From positions 992,001 through 1,056,000 of the forward strand of contig NZ_CP085154.1 in assembly GCF_022788695.1 (NCBI RefSeq): a stretch of DNA of 64,000 nt. The letters are read 5' to 3'. Below, piece by piece: positions 17,869 through 26,484 of this stretch. A program made the position numbers and the translations under genes. The notes under the pieces were generated by a model. The model saw only the letters and a list, made by a program, of their open reading frames with translations, had not been told where the DNA came from and ran no database searches. The DNA comes from Pseudosulfitobacter sp. DSM 107133. GTDB lineage: Bacteria; Pseudomonadota; Alphaproteobacteria; Rhodobacterales; Rhodobacteraceae. Position 1 is the first letter of the stretch. Every line of letters begins with the position of its first letter.

Positions 17869-18312
17869 TCAGTCCGCAGTGTCCAGCCACAGGGTGACGG
17901 GGCCGTCATTGGTCAGGCTCACCGCCATATCCGCACCGAATTGGCCGGTTTGCGTCGCTATGCCCAGATCGCGCAGCGCCTGGGCGAACTGAAGATACAG
18001 GGTTTCGGCCTGATCGGGTTTGGCAGCACCGGAAAAGCCGGGGCGGTTGCCGCGTGACGTGTCGGCGGCCAGCGTGAACTGGCTGACCACGAGGGCCGAG
18101 CCGCCGGTTTGCAGGACCGACAGGTTCATCTTGCCGGCCTCATCCTTGAACAGCCGCATCTTCGAGATCTTGAGCGCCAGCGCGCGGGCGGTGTCCGTTG
18201 TGTCCTCTGGCATGGCACAGACCAGGATCAGCAGGCCGGGGCCGGTAGCACCGACTTGCGTCCCGTCTACCTTCACCGAAGCCTCGGTGACCCTTTGCAA
18301 CAGCGCGCGCAT
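17869..18312 (-). CDS. dtd: D-aminoacyl-tRNA deacylase
   Basis: This 147-aa protein is full length for Dtd. It opens [17 protein letters not shown] and contains [19 protein letters not shown] and the Gly-cisPro motif NDGPVT near the C-terminus, which enforces rejection of L-aminoacyl-tRNA. It hydrolyses D-aminoacyl-tRNA, and the family also clears glycyl-tRNA(Ala). The ATG overlaps the nitroreductase stop (TGATG), and it is the last gene of the long minus-strand run. Confidence 0.97.
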   Translation of the reverse strand: MRALLQRVTEASVKVDGTQVGATGPGLLILVCAMPEDTTDTARALALKISKMRLFKDEAGKMNLSVLQTGGSALVVSQFTLAADTSRGNRPGFSGAAKPDQAETLYLQFAQALRDLGIATQTGQFGADMAVSLTNDGPVTLWLDTAD

Positions 18313-18995
18313 CAGTCTTTCCAGTCGATGACGTCGGCGGGCGTCGCCCGTTCGGTGCGGAAACTGTTGGCGGGATGGTCATCGTCGGCATAGCCAAACG
18401 AGATAGCGCACAGCAGATTGCGGTCGTCCGGCAGGCGGAAGTGGTCGCGCACCATCGGCGCATAGGCGGCAATGGCCGCTTGCGGCACCGTGGCCACGCC
18501 CAAAGCGGCCGCTGCCAGCGTAAAGGTCGCGACAAAGCCGCCCGAATCCATCGCGCCATATGGTCCCAGCTCTTTGGGGGCGGTGACCAATGCCACGTGC
18601 GGCGCGCCAAACAGGCGATAGTTTTCCATCATCTGCTTGGCACCGGCAGGCCGGTCGCCCTTTTCGATGCCCACGGCGTTGTACAACTGAAACCCGCAGG
18701 CGCGGCGGCGGTCCAGATAGACGCCCTGATATTTCTCGGGCCAGTCCAGATCGGGGGCCGGGGTGGCTGACATCGCATGTGCATAAAGCGCCTCGCGAAA
18801 GCTGTCCGTGGCCGCACCGCTGGTGATGGTCACCTGCCAGGGCTGCGCGTTGCACCAGCTGGGCACCTTTTGCGCCGTGGCCACGATGGTTTCAATCGTC
18901 GCGCGGTCCACCGGATCGGGACGAAAGGCGCGGCAGGAATAACGCGCGTCCATAATCGCGTTCAGCGTGTCGATCTGGGTCATGTCAGCCTTCAT
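18312..18995 (-). CDS. Nitroreductase family FMN-dependent oxidoreductase
   Basis: The 227-aa protein has the nitroreductase fold: the [18 protein letters not shown] opening with FMN phosphate contacts, [10 protein letters not shown], and [18 protein letters not shown]. It probably reduces nitro or quinone compounds with NAD(P)H; the true substrate is unknown. Its ATG overlaps the upstream zinc-ribbon gene stop (ATGA) and its own stop overlaps dtd. An ATG four codons in (18983) is the alternative start. Confidence 0.9.
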   Translation of the reverse strand: MKADMTQIDTLNAIMDARYSCRAFRPDPVDRATIETIVATAQKVPSWCNAQPWQVTITSGAATDSFREALYAHAMSATPAPDLDWPEKYQGVYLDRRRACGFQLYNAVGIEKGDRPAGAKQMMENYRLFGAPHVALVTAPKELGPYGAMDSGGFVATFTLAAAALGVATVPQAAIAAYAPMVRDHFRLPDDRNLLCAISFGYADDDHPANSFRTERATPADVIDWKD

Positions 18996-20110
18996 TGGTT
19001 TTGTGCCACGACAAAGCCGATGGCCGCGGCGGCAATCAGGCCAAGGATCACGGCGATGGTGATCTTGATCGCGGAATAGGGGCGCTCGCCCTGCACGCGG
19101 CCGGTGCGGCCGTTGACGACAAAACGATAGGTCTTGCCACGATATTTATACGCCGCCAGCCAGACCGGCAGCAGGATGTGCTTGAACGTCACCGCGCCCA
19201 GCGTGGTGTCCATGTTGTGAATGCGCTGGCGGTCGCCACCGATGTCGAACCGCACATCGCGTTCGATCACGCGGTCCATATGGGCGCGGGCCTCGGCATA
19301 GCCGTCCTTCAGTTCGACCGAATAGGCCTCGGCGCGAAAGCCTGCCAGATACTCGGGGGTATAGGGTTCAAGGGCTGCCAGGTCCCACGGCTCCAGCGCA
19401 TCGGTATAGCGTTTGGGCAGGCTGGTCGAGGCCAGCACCAGTACATCATCGAAGAACCGTGCCACACGGCCCGCGGCGCGGTTCCAGCGTATCTTGGCCT
19501 CTTGCACCATCGTCGGTTTGCCGTCGCGCATGACGGTGCGGGTGACGTAATAGACCGTGCCGCGCTCGCCGGTATAGGAGGTCTTGGTATCCGCGTCGAA
19601 GGTCCAGTAGGGCACATAGATGCCCTGCATCGCGCGCCCCTTGCGGGCGTATTCCTGCAAGCCGTTCGGGGCAAACCACAGGCTGCCCAGCCATTCGGTC
19701 ATCGCCCCGCGCGCCGCGGTTTCGGTCAGACCGAATGGCAGGACACCGCGCGGTTTGATATGGCGGCTCAGGCCGGTGTCGGCGACCACGGGCGTGGCGC
19801 AGAACGGGCATTCGGTCGCGTGTACCTTGGGGTCGAATGCGACCTCGGCGGCGCAGTTGGGGCATTTTGAAATGCGGGTTTCTTCGATCTCGGCCTCGGG
19901 CAGGCGGGCATCCATCGCGGCGCGAAAGTCCAGTTCGCGGATGGCCTGACGTTTGGGGGCCCCCTGGTCCAGCGCCTGAACATGGCCGCAGTGGTCGCAC
20001 TTAAGCTGTCCCTGACCGGGGGCGAACCGCATGTCTGCCCCACAGGCGTCACAGGGAAAGCGGAATTCGGCGGCGGGGGTGGGGGGCGGTTGATCGTCTT
20101 CAAAGCTCAT
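18992..20110 (-). CDS. Zinc-ribbon membrane-anchored protein (TFIIB-type zinc ribbons)
   Basis: This 372-aa protein begins with two zinc ribbons: CDACG...CDHCG and CPNCA...CPFC within residues 20-105. A long soluble region of unknown fold follows, rich in YVPYWTFDADT- and YTGERG-like motifs, and one C-terminal membrane helix (ITIAVILGLIAAAAIGFVVA) ends it. Homologues are often mis-annotated as primosomal helicase because of the ribbons; no helicase motif is present. It is part of the SPFH/TelA/XpaC-like gene run and may be a membrane-surface adaptor. Confidence 0.8.
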   Translation of the reverse strand: MSFEDDQPPPTPAAEFRFPCDACGADMRFAPGQGQLKCDHCGHVQALDQGAPKRQAIRELDFRAAMDARLPEAEIEETRISKCPNCAAEVAFDPKVHATECPFCATPVVADTGLSRHIKPRGVLPFGLTETAARGAMTEWLGSLWFAPNGLQEYARKGRAMQGIYVPYWTFDADTKTSYTGERGTVYYVTRTVMRDGKPTMVQEAKIRWNRAAGRVARFFDDVLVLASTSLPKRYTDALEPWDLAALEPYTPEYLAGFRAEAYSVELKDGYAEARAHMDRVIERDVRFDIGGDRQRIHNMDTTLGAVTFKHILLPVWLAAYKYRGKTYRFVVNGRTGRVQGERPYSAIKITIAVILGLIAAAAIGFVVAQNQ

Positions 20111-20174
20111 GTTTCAGACCATGCCATTGATTGTCAGGGGTGTCATCTGGTGTGTTTGTCCGTCGCGGGGGCCG

Positions 20175-20759
20175 TTACAAATAGCGGTGAAACCGTCGCG
20201 GCACCATGATCCGCAAGGCGTTGTCGTGCAACCGGTAATGCCGCCAGATGTGGAACAGCGCATGGGCGCCGACCACCACGCCCAGCGCGTAAAACTGCAC
20301 AATATGTACTGTGCCGACGATCTGGTTGGCAGTGCGCAGGCCCAAAGGCGGTGCGATGGGCAGAAAGCCGCCCGCCTTCAGCAGCACGGTCGAGGTCAGC
20401 CCCAACAGGAAACCGGTGAAGGCGACAAAGAACAGTCCCCAGATCAGGGTCAGATGCAGCCAGCGATGCGCCGGGCGCAACCAGCCGCGCAGTTTCGGCC
20501 CCGGACGGCTGGCCAGCCCGCGCCGCATCAGATCGGCGGTCCACGCCAGCGACAGCGACACAAAGACCAGTGCCAGCGTGGAATGGACCTGAAAGGCGCG
20601 GGGTCCAAAGGGGACGACATCCTTGGGTTTGACCAGCAGGAACCAGATGAAAAGCGGCACCATGATCCAGTGCAGCCATTTCAGCGCTACGCGACGTTCG
20701 GGCAGTCGGCTGCGCAGGCGGGCGGCGATATGGGGGGCTGTGACCATGTCACATGACAC
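20175..20759 (-). CDS. Cytochrome b561 / cytochrome b family membrane protein
   Basis: This 194-aa protein has four predicted membrane helices. Histidines are placed as heme ligands: WLHW (about 30), QVHST (about 58), HRWLHL (about 98-102) and HIVQFY...HALFH near 160-175. It fits the diheme b561 family that moves electrons across the inner membrane. Which redox partner it serves is unclear; the b-type cytochrome sits among SPFH, zinc-ribbon and nitroreductase genes. The ATG at 20747 is an alternative start. Confidence 0.85.
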   Translation of the reverse strand: MSCDMVTAPHIAARLRSRLPERRVALKWLHWIMVPLFIWFLLVKPKDVVPFGPRAFQVHSTLALVFVSLSLAWTADLMRRGLASRPGPKLRGWLRPAHRWLHLTLIWGLFFVAFTGFLLGLTSTVLLKAGGFLPIAPPLGLRTANQIVGTVHIVQFYALGVVVGAHALFHIWRHYRLHDNALRIMVPRRFHRYL

Positions 20760-20780
20760 GCGGGGCGGGCGGCAATAGTT

Positions 20781-21095
20781 TCATTGCAGGGCCGCCCAAC
20801 GGGAGCGGATCAGCGGAAAGCCCGTGTCGCGCCAGAACGCTGGCGAGACGAGGCCGTTGGACATGCCGCCCTGGGTGCGCCTGGTCCAGGACACGCGCAA
20901 ATGGTCGGGCGCACCGGCCAGTGCCGCGCCGGTCAGTTCGGCAAAGCCGATGTCCAGCGCGTGGTTCAGCGTGACCAGATCATCCGGCATTGCCATGCCG
21001 TCAAACAGCCTGCGCAACGCGTCCCACAACAGCGGATCGCCGCGCAGGCCCCAGTGTCCGGGTGGCGGGGCAAACAGCGCCTCCATCCCGGTCAT
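20781..21095 (-). CDS. Small protein of unknown function, coupled to SPFH gene
   Basis: I do not recognise this 104-aa protein. It is soluble and Trp-rich (GHWGLRGDPLLWDALRRL near the start, SPAFWRDTGFPLIRSRW near the end), with no membrane helix or signal. Its ATG lies 3 nt after the SPFH stop, so it is certainly co-translated. It probably serves as a partner or accessory of the SPFH protein. Confidence 0.75.
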   Translation of the reverse strand: MTGMEALFAPPPGHWGLRGDPLLWDALRRLFDGMAMPDDLVTLNHALDIGFAELTGAALAGAPDHLRVSWTRRTQGGMSNGLVSPAFWRDTGFPLIRSRWAALQ

Positions 21096-21098
21096 GGT

Positions 21099-22229
21099 TC
21101 AGCCCGCCGGAGGCGGCGGTGGGGGCGGGGGCAGGATGGTGAAAAGCTGCGCCAGCTCGGCCACATCCTCGGCGCGCATCCACCCGTCCTGCCCGGCCGT
21201 CCAGACAAAGCTGTCGCGGGTCAGCGCGCCATCGGCGGCCATGCGGCCCAGCGACGCCTTGGAGAAGGGGCCGGTTGTCTTGCCACCCTCGGCAATGTGC
21301 CAGACGTGTTCGACCGGTGGCGGTGGCGGCGCGACGCTGGCGCGCGCAGGGGCTGCCGCTTGCGGGCGTGCGCCCCAGGGGCCGGCACCGCCGGCAACCG
21401 ACTGGCCAATCTGCATCCCCAGCCCGGCGCCCAATCCTGTCTGCATGGCCGCAGCCCCGGCACCGTCGCGGCCCATGGCCTCGGCAGCCTGGAACTGCAT
21501 GTATTCGTTAAGGTTGCCGATCACTCCCATCGACGAGCGTTTGTCCATCACCGCCTCGACCGCCGGAGGAAGCGAGATATTTTCGATGTAAAGCTCGGGC
21601 AGCATCAGCCCGTATTCGCCAATCACCGGTGCGATCTGTTTGGACACCAGCGCGCCCAGCTCGCGGGTATTGGCCGCCATGTCCAGCACCGGTATGCCCG
21701 CGCTGGCCAATGTGCGCGAAAATTCCTGAACGATGATGTTGCGGATCTGAAAGCTGATCTCGTCCATGGTGAATTCGCCGTCGGTGCCGACGATTTCCAG
21801 CAGGAACTTGGCCGGGTCCGAGACTTTGACAGAATAGGTGCCAAATGCGCGCAGACGCACGGGGCCGAACTCGGGGTCGCGGGCGATAATCGGGTTCTTG
21901 GTGCCCCATTTCAGATCGTTGAAACGGGTGGTGTTGACGAAATAGATCTCGGATTTGAATGGCGATTTAAACCCGTGGTCCCAGTGCTGAAGCGTCGTCA
22001 TGATCGGCATGTTGTTGGTCTCAAGCATATAGAGACCGGGGGTGAACACATCGGCCAGCTGGCCTTCGTGCACGAACACAGCCGCCTGACCTTCGCGCAC
22101 CGTTAGCTTGGCACCGTATTTGATCTCGTGACCCTGCCGCTCGAACCGCCAGACCATCGTGTCGCGGGTGTCGTCGGTCCAGTGGATAACGTCGATGAAT
22201 TCGCCGGAGAGGAAATCGAAAATGCCCAT
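21099..22229 (-). CDS. SPFH/band-7 domain protein with C-terminal GYF_2-like domain
   Basis: The 376-aa protein has an SPFH domain (about 20-230) that starts MGIFDFLSGEFIDVIHWTDDT, of the YdjI/virion-core-protein type. A linker rich in Gly, Ala and Pro follows, then a GYF_2-like module (HVWHIAEGGKTTGPFSK...WMRAEDV, about 310-365) and a proline tail. No membrane helix precedes the SPFH domain. Members oligomerise on membranes and bring partner proteins together. It is encoded between TelA/XpaC-like genes and a zinc-ribbon protein. A related set of genes is known from Ter-type stress-response neighbourhoods. Confidence 0.9.
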   Translation of the reverse strand: MGIFDFLSGEFIDVIHWTDDTRDTMVWRFERQGHEIKYGAKLTVREGQAAVFVHEGQLADVFTPGLYMLETNNMPIMTTLQHWDHGFKSPFKSEIYFVNTTRFNDLKWGTKNPIIARDPEFGPVRLRAFGTYSVKVSDPAKFLLEIVGTDGEFTMDEISFQIRNIIVQEFSRTLASAGIPVLDMAANTRELGALVSKQIAPVIGEYGLMLPELYIENISLPPAVEAVMDKRSSMGVIGNLNEYMQFQAAEAMGRDGAGAAAMQTGLGAGLGMQIGQSVAGGAGPWGARPQAAAPARASVAPPPPPVEHVWHIAEGGKTTGPFSKASLGRMAADGALTRDSFVWTAGQDGWMRAEDVAELAQLFTILPPPPPPPPAG

Positions 22230-22241
22230 GTGAATGCCTGT

Positions 22242-22427
22242 TTATTTACTGCGTCGTGAATGAATTTGAGTGACTATGGCTGACCCGGTTTTAGGCAGCT
22301 TTTTGTTGATGCTCGTTGTATGCATGACTTTACCGGACGCGTCGTCACGCGCTCTCGACTCCCCAGATTCGCGTGCCGGCTTGGCGCTGTAGCCTTCGAC
22401 CAACACTTTTCTTGAGCTTTTAGTCAT
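22242..22427 (-). CDS. Small basic protein of unknown function (downstream of DUF6338-like gene)
   Basis: This is a 61-aa protein starting MTKSSRKVLVEGYSA (ATG 22427; an ATG four codons earlier is possible). It is Lys/Arg/Ser-rich with no hydrophobic stretch. It overlaps the DUF6338-like gene by 8 nt, and its base composition is visibly lower in G+C than the neighbours. It probably moves together with the DUF6338-like gene. The function is unknown. Confidence 0.65.
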   Translation of the reverse strand: MTKSSRKVLVEGYSAKPARESGESRARDDASGKVMHTTSINKKLPKTGSAIVTQIHSRRSK

Positions 22428-23037
22428 TGCTGTCCTCATTGGTCAGAAACTCGATTGATTTCATGTCTTTCAAAGACATCAAGGCACTTCTCGGAGGGGT
22501 GGTTTCTTGCCACTGCCCGTCTTCAGAAACATCATATATGCGTTCCAGGTAAATGTCGCCATGTTCTGCATCAGAAGCGGCCAGGGAATGTTCCCCGAAC
22601 AATCCGAAAACCTGAGATCCATCCCCAAATGTGACTATGACAAAACCAACCTCGCGATCCTCCGAGAAAGCAAAGTCATAGGCACGTTGGCTTGGTCTTG
22701 CTATTGGCAATGATAGGCGCCGCCAGAAAGCTTCGTTCCACCCTTTTGACAAGTTGTACCCGAACAATGCGCCTAATATCCCGGGCAAAAGCAAAACTTG
22801 CGTAAAGAATAAGGTTTGGGTTCCTAAAACCTCTTCCCAACGGGCGGGCGCAAGCCACAAGAGAAACCTGAAGAGCAATTGATTGATGAGCGAAAATATG
22901 ACCGCTTCAACCAGCACATCGCTTGTGGCGGGGCGCTGGGTCGACACGAACCGCGAACGCACGATTATTATGACGTAACCGGCAAGCAAGTAGGTTGCGA
23001 AAAACTCAAAGGTTGCGGGGTTGAGAAGGTTGGACAT
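22420..23037 (-). CDS. DUF6338-like integral membrane protein
   Basis: This 205-aa protein has three hydrophobic segments in its first 110 residues (LLAGYVIIIV, LINQLLFRFLLWL, LLLPGILGALFGYNLSKGW) and a soluble C-terminal half (VIVTFGDGSQVFGLFGE, DIYLERIYD). The pattern resembles DUF6338 membrane proteins, whose role is unknown and which often occur in accessory DNA. The ATG follows the DUF2927 stop with no gap (TAG-ATG). Codon and base use are more AT-rich than the flanking operon, which suggests recent acquisition. Confidence 0.65.
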   Translation of the reverse strand: MSNLLNPATFEFFATYLLAGYVIIIVRSRFVSTQRPATSDVLVEAVIFSLINQLLFRFLLWLAPARWEEVLGTQTLFFTQVLLLPGILGALFGYNLSKGWNEAFWRRLSLPIARPSQRAYDFAFSEDREVGFVIVTFGDGSQVFGLFGEHSLAASDAEHGDIYLERIYDVSEDGQWQETTPPRSALMSLKDMKSIEFLTNEDSND

Positions 23038-23994
23038 CTAACCCGGCCCGCCAAGCTTCTCGCGCGCGATGATCCGCACGATGGGGGCGGCTTCGGACAT
23101 GGTCATGCCGATCTTCAGGCGCGGATCATAAAGCATGCCCAGCAGCATTTCATCGTGGCCGGTCAGAAGCGCGAATTCGTCGTCGTCGTTGAAGATTGAC
23201 GGGCGCGCCTGCGGGCTGTCGTTGGCCAGCCCCAAACCCTGCGCCAGCTCTTCGTGAATGCACGACAGACGCAACAGATCGGGGTTTTCGGCGCGCACCA
23301 CCGCAACGGCGGCGGTATAGGTGTGCGGATCGGGGCCGGTGGCATAGGCGGCCACGGCGCAATAGATGTCATCGCCCAGGTTCACCAGCGGTGCCAGCGA
23401 GGCCCTGGTGATGCCGGGAATACGGGTGGCTTCGCGGGTCAGCACCGCGCTGCGGTCGTCTTCGGAGACGAAAAAGACCATGAAGTTCGGCGCGCTGCTC
23501 ATGGTCACTGTATGCCCCGTCGCGCGGCCGAGGCGGGCCGCATAGCGGGTGACGTCGCTGCGATCCTGACGTTGCTGCGATGCGGGCACCGAAGGGCCAA
23601 AGGATACACCCATGCGCACAGGCCCGGCCCAGCGGCGCAGGCTGCCCGGCACGCCGGATGCGGCATTGCCCGCGCCATATTCGTTGAAAAACACGATCTG
23701 GTTAAAGTTGCGGGCCAGCATGTCGGCACTGAACGGCGTGTCAGGTCCGCCGCCGTCCTGACGCAGCAATCCTTGCGTCAGCTGCGCCGACTGCACCTGC
23801 GCCAGATAGCTGCGTTTGGCGGCACTTTTTTCGGAGGTCGGCTGGGCCACCTGTACGGGCGCCGCCGGACGTGCGGGGCGCGCGCGCGGTGTCAGGGTTG
23901 GTTCGACCGGTGCAAAGACATCACAGGCGGGCAGCAAGACGGACAGCGCCAGCGCTGCAATCAGACCTGTCCCTCGTGATGTAACCGCCGCCAT
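23038..23994 (-). CDS. DUF2927 domain lipoprotein
   Basis: The 318-aa product begins MAAVTSRGTGLIAALALSVLLPAC, a lipoprotein signal with the lipobox Cys near residue 24. The start at 23994 is chosen because it gives that signal and lies 4 nt after the telA stop. The body shows DUF2927 features: NFMVFFVSEDDRS and the HEELAQGLGLAND segment, which resembles a metal-site helix. It should be anchored in the periplasm. Its biochemical role is unknown; it is encoded directly after TelA, so it may be the periplasmic part of that system. Confidence 0.85.
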   Translation of the reverse strand: MAAVTSRGTGLIAALALSVLLPACDVFAPVEPTLTPRARPARPAAPVQVAQPTSEKSAAKRSYLAQVQSAQLTQGLLRQDGGGPDTPFSADMLARNFNQIVFFNEYGAGNAASGVPGSLRRWAGPVRMGVSFGPSVPASQQRQDRSDVTRYAARLGRATGHTVTMSSAPNFMVFFVSEDDRSAVLTREATRIPGITRASLAPLVNLGDDIYCAVAAYATGPDPHTYTAAVAVVRAENPDLLRLSCIHEELAQGLGLANDSPQARPSIFNDDDEFALLTGHDEMLLGMLYDPRLKIGMTMSEAAPIVRIIAREKLGGPG

Positions 23995-23998
23995 TGTC

Positions 23999-25195
23999 CT
24001 AGCCCGGCACAGCGGTGCCGGCCGTGTCGCCGGTGTCATCCTTGCGCGCCTTGGCCGAAGCCAGCGTGTCGCGCAGGTCGGCTTCCATTTTCTTGAGCTC
24101 TTCTTCGGCGGCGGCGCGCTTGGCCTTGCCTTCGTCGGCGATTTGCAGGCTTTCCTGAATGGTGCCGATCAGGTCCGCGTTGGCCTGTTTCACCGCTTCG
24201 ATGTCGAACACGCCGCGTTCCATCTCGGTGCGGATCATCGTGTTGCTCTCGCGCAGGTTCTTGGCGTTGGCGGTCAGCAATTCGTTGGTCAGGTCGTTGG
24301 CATCACGCACCGCAACGGCGGCTTCGGCGCTGCGCTGCATGGTCACGGCCTGCGCCAGCTGGGTTTCCCACAGCGGCACGGTGTTCACGAGGGTCGAGTT
24401 GATCTTGGTCACCAGCGACTTGTCGTTTTCCTGCACCAGACGGATCGAGGGCAGCGACTGCATGGTCACCTGACGCGTCAGTTTCAGATCGTGCACCCGC
24501 CGTTCCAGATCGTCACGCGCGGCACGCAGGTCGCGCAGTTCCTGCGCTTTCATCACCTGTTCGTCCTCGGGCGCGGCGTTCACCTCGGCCTCCTTGGCGG
24601 GGATCACGTCGGTGTCCATCTCTTCGATCTTGGCCTCGCCCGCCGCGATGTACAGCGCCAGCTCATCATAGAAATCCAGGGTCTTTTCGTACAGGACATC
24701 CAGCGATTTGATGTCTTTCAGCAGCGTGTGCTCGTGGGTCAGCAGGTTGTCGGTGATCTTGTCGATCTGCGCCTGCACGGTTTCGAATTTGGCGGTGAAC
24801 TTGGCAAAGGGCGCGGCGCGGCCCAGCAGCTTTTCCCACCACGAGCGTTCGCGGCGCACGTCCAGTTCGGACACGCTGAAACCACGGATTGCTGTGACAA
24901 TGCTGCGCAGACTGTCACCCGCAGGCCCCACATCCTTGTTGCGCACATCGGTCAGCATCGCCTGCGAGATGGTCTGCAACTCGGCCTGTGCCGCCGATCC
25001 GAAGGAGACAATCGACTGGGTGTCGGCCATGTCAATCTCGTCCATGCGCTTTCGGATCTCGGCGCTGACGGGGGCGTCGGCGTCTTTCAGGGACACAACC
25101 GCGGTTGCCTCTTTGGGTTCGGGCAGGATCACGGCGTTGATCTGTTCAACGTCGGCCAGTGATTTTTCCGCCTGTTGGCGCACATTCTCGGACAT
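23999..25195 (-). CDS. Toxic anion resistance protein, TelA/KlaA family
   Basis: The 398-aa largely helical protein matches TelA: a helical core with EQLAQAVTMQRSAEAAVAVRDANDL-type repeats, VNTVPLWETQLAQAV (family hallmark) and long coiled-coil-like stretches. TelA family proteins are linked to tellurite and colicin tolerance and to the wider Ter stress network. They are cytoplasmic and probably scaffold at the membrane. It lies 15 nt after the XpaC-like gene, and the two are coupled in many bacteria. Confidence 0.93.
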   Translation of the reverse strand: MSENVRQQAEKSLADVEQINAVILPEPKEATAVVSLKDADAPVSAEIRKRMDEIDMADTQSIVSFGSAAQAELQTISQAMLTDVRNKDVGPAGDSLRSIVTAIRGFSVSELDVRRERSWWEKLLGRAAPFAKFTAKFETVQAQIDKITDNLLTHEHTLLKDIKSLDVLYEKTLDFYDELALYIAAGEAKIEEMDTDVIPAKEAEVNAAPEDEQVMKAQELRDLRAARDDLERRVHDLKLTRQVTMQSLPSIRLVQENDKSLVTKINSTLVNTVPLWETQLAQAVTMQRSAEAAVAVRDANDLTNELLTANAKNLRESNTMIRTEMERGVFDIEAVKQANADLIGTIQESLQIADEGKAKRAAAEEELKKMEADLRDTLASAKARKDDTGDTAGTAVPG

Positions 25196-25210
25196 GAATT
25201 GTTCCTTACC

Positions 25211-26116
25211 TTACTCGTGTTTCTGTGAGTCGATATGCACGCCTTCGCGCTGCAAGCGTTCGCGCAATACGTCGATTTCAATGTTCAGGTCGCTGCGGTC
25301 ATCCAACAGTAGCGACCGGGTCCGCGCGTCGAAGTTCTGTTCCAGATCGTCCAGCAAGGCCGCGTAATCAGCACGCGCCTGTGCGTCGCGGGTGCGGGCA
25401 TAGATGTCGGCGAATTTGACCGTCGCGTCGCGTGCGCCCATCAGGTAAACCCCCAGATAGCGGCGCGCGGCGGTCAGGTCGCGCGGGTCTTCCTCGACCG
25501 TGCGGATCAGCGTGCGGGCCTTGGCCTGAAACTGGGCCAGACGGGTTTCCATCTTGCGATCATTCGCGCGCAGCAGGGCGTCGGACATCTCGCGCAGGTA
25601 TTTTTCAGCCTCGTCGACGACGCGGGCCACGCGGTCCTGTTGGAACGTGTCGACACCTTCCATGCCCTTGGACCGCAGCGGGTCGATGCCGAATGCGGCC
25701 ACATGCAGGCCGCCTGCGATCACCCCGTATATGACAGATGAAATCACATCGGACTGGTGGGTCACCCCCGCCAGAACCGCACCGGCGGCGACAGCCACAC
25801 TGGCCAGCATCTTGCGCGGCAGGGCAGGGCGGCGTGCAACCTTGCGATCGTGATAGGCCGCCTCGGCCCGCAGGCCTTCGCGGGTCAGCACGGCGGCCAG
25901 CGCCCAGACAGCAGCCCCGACCAGACCCGTGGCCAGATAGACAGGACCACCCCCGAATGACGTCAGCGCCAGCGCCAGCGGCGGCAGGAACATCAGGTTC
26001 GACCGCAACCCCGCAGCATCTACTTGTGCCGGTGCCTGCACGAAACCGCGGCTCTTGCCGGTGTCCTTGGACGTGTCGCCCTGCGTGCTGAACTTGCCGC
26101 CATACCGCTGCGCCAT
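25211..26116 (-). CDS. 5-bromo-4-chloroindolyl phosphate hydrolysis family protein (XpaC-like)
   Basis: This 301-aa protein has a few membrane segments in the first 160 residues (SNLMFLPPLALALTSFGGG, VGAAVWALAAVL, MLASVAVAAGAVLAGV). A helical domain follows with DRVARVVDEAEKYLREMSDALLRANDRKMETRLAQFQAKARTLIRTVEEDP-like heptads typical of XpaC. XpaC was named for an activity effect and is not a proven hydrolase. It sits immediately before TelA, the conserved partner arrangement. Its ATG overlaps the preceding small gene's TGA. Confidence 0.9.
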   Translation of the reverse strand: MAQRYGGKFSTQGDTSKDTGKSRGFVQAPAQVDAAGLRSNLMFLPPLALALTSFGGGPVYLATGLVGAAVWALAAVLTREGLRAEAAYHDRKVARRPALPRKMLASVAVAAGAVLAGVTHQSDVISSVIYGVIAGGLHVAAFGIDPLRSKGMEGVDTFQQDRVARVVDEAEKYLREMSDALLRANDRKMETRLAQFQAKARTLIRTVEEDPRDLTAARRYLGVYLMGARDATVKFADIYARTRDAQARADYAALLDDLEQNFDARTRSLLLDDRSDLNIEIDVLRERLQREGVHIDSQKHE

Positions 26117-26313
26117 CAGTCAGCCCCCAACCAGCCGGAGCCTACGCCCAGCATCACCACCATCAGCAGCCCAAAGGCCACCTTGGGGATCGCACCCGAG
26201 GGCGCGCCGGTGGGCGTTGCCGGTTTGGGCGACTGGCGAAATACCGATGCCACGGCACTGGCCGCCACCACCACGGCAAGGATCAATATCACAAACAGGA
26301 TCAGTCGAGACAT
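26116..26313 (-). CDS. Small membrane protein at the head of the XpaC-TelA run
   Basis: This 65-aa protein has two hydrophobic helices (LILFVILILAVVVAASAVASV and VAFGLLMVVMLGVGSGWL) joined by a Pro/Gly linker. It is probably an inner-membrane hairpin. I do not recognise the family. Its TGA overlaps the xpaC-like ATG by one base, so it is clearly translated with it. It appears to be the first gene of the long minus-strand run that ends at dtd. Confidence 0.7.
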   Translation of the reverse strand: MSRLILFVILILAVVVAASAVASVFRQSPKPATPTGAPSGAIPKVAFGLLMVVMLGVGSGWLGAD

Positions 26314-26484
26314 CCGCAGGGCCTTTGTTCAACAGTGCTTTATACATACGCGCACCAGCAGATATTTCCAGTGGGCAGCGTGGTGGTCTCGTCGTCTGGC
26401 CCTTGGGCTACAGCAGGATTGTGACAATCGGACCCCGGTGCAAGGGGGAAACTTCGCACAGCCACCGCAGCAGCAGTGGACTGC

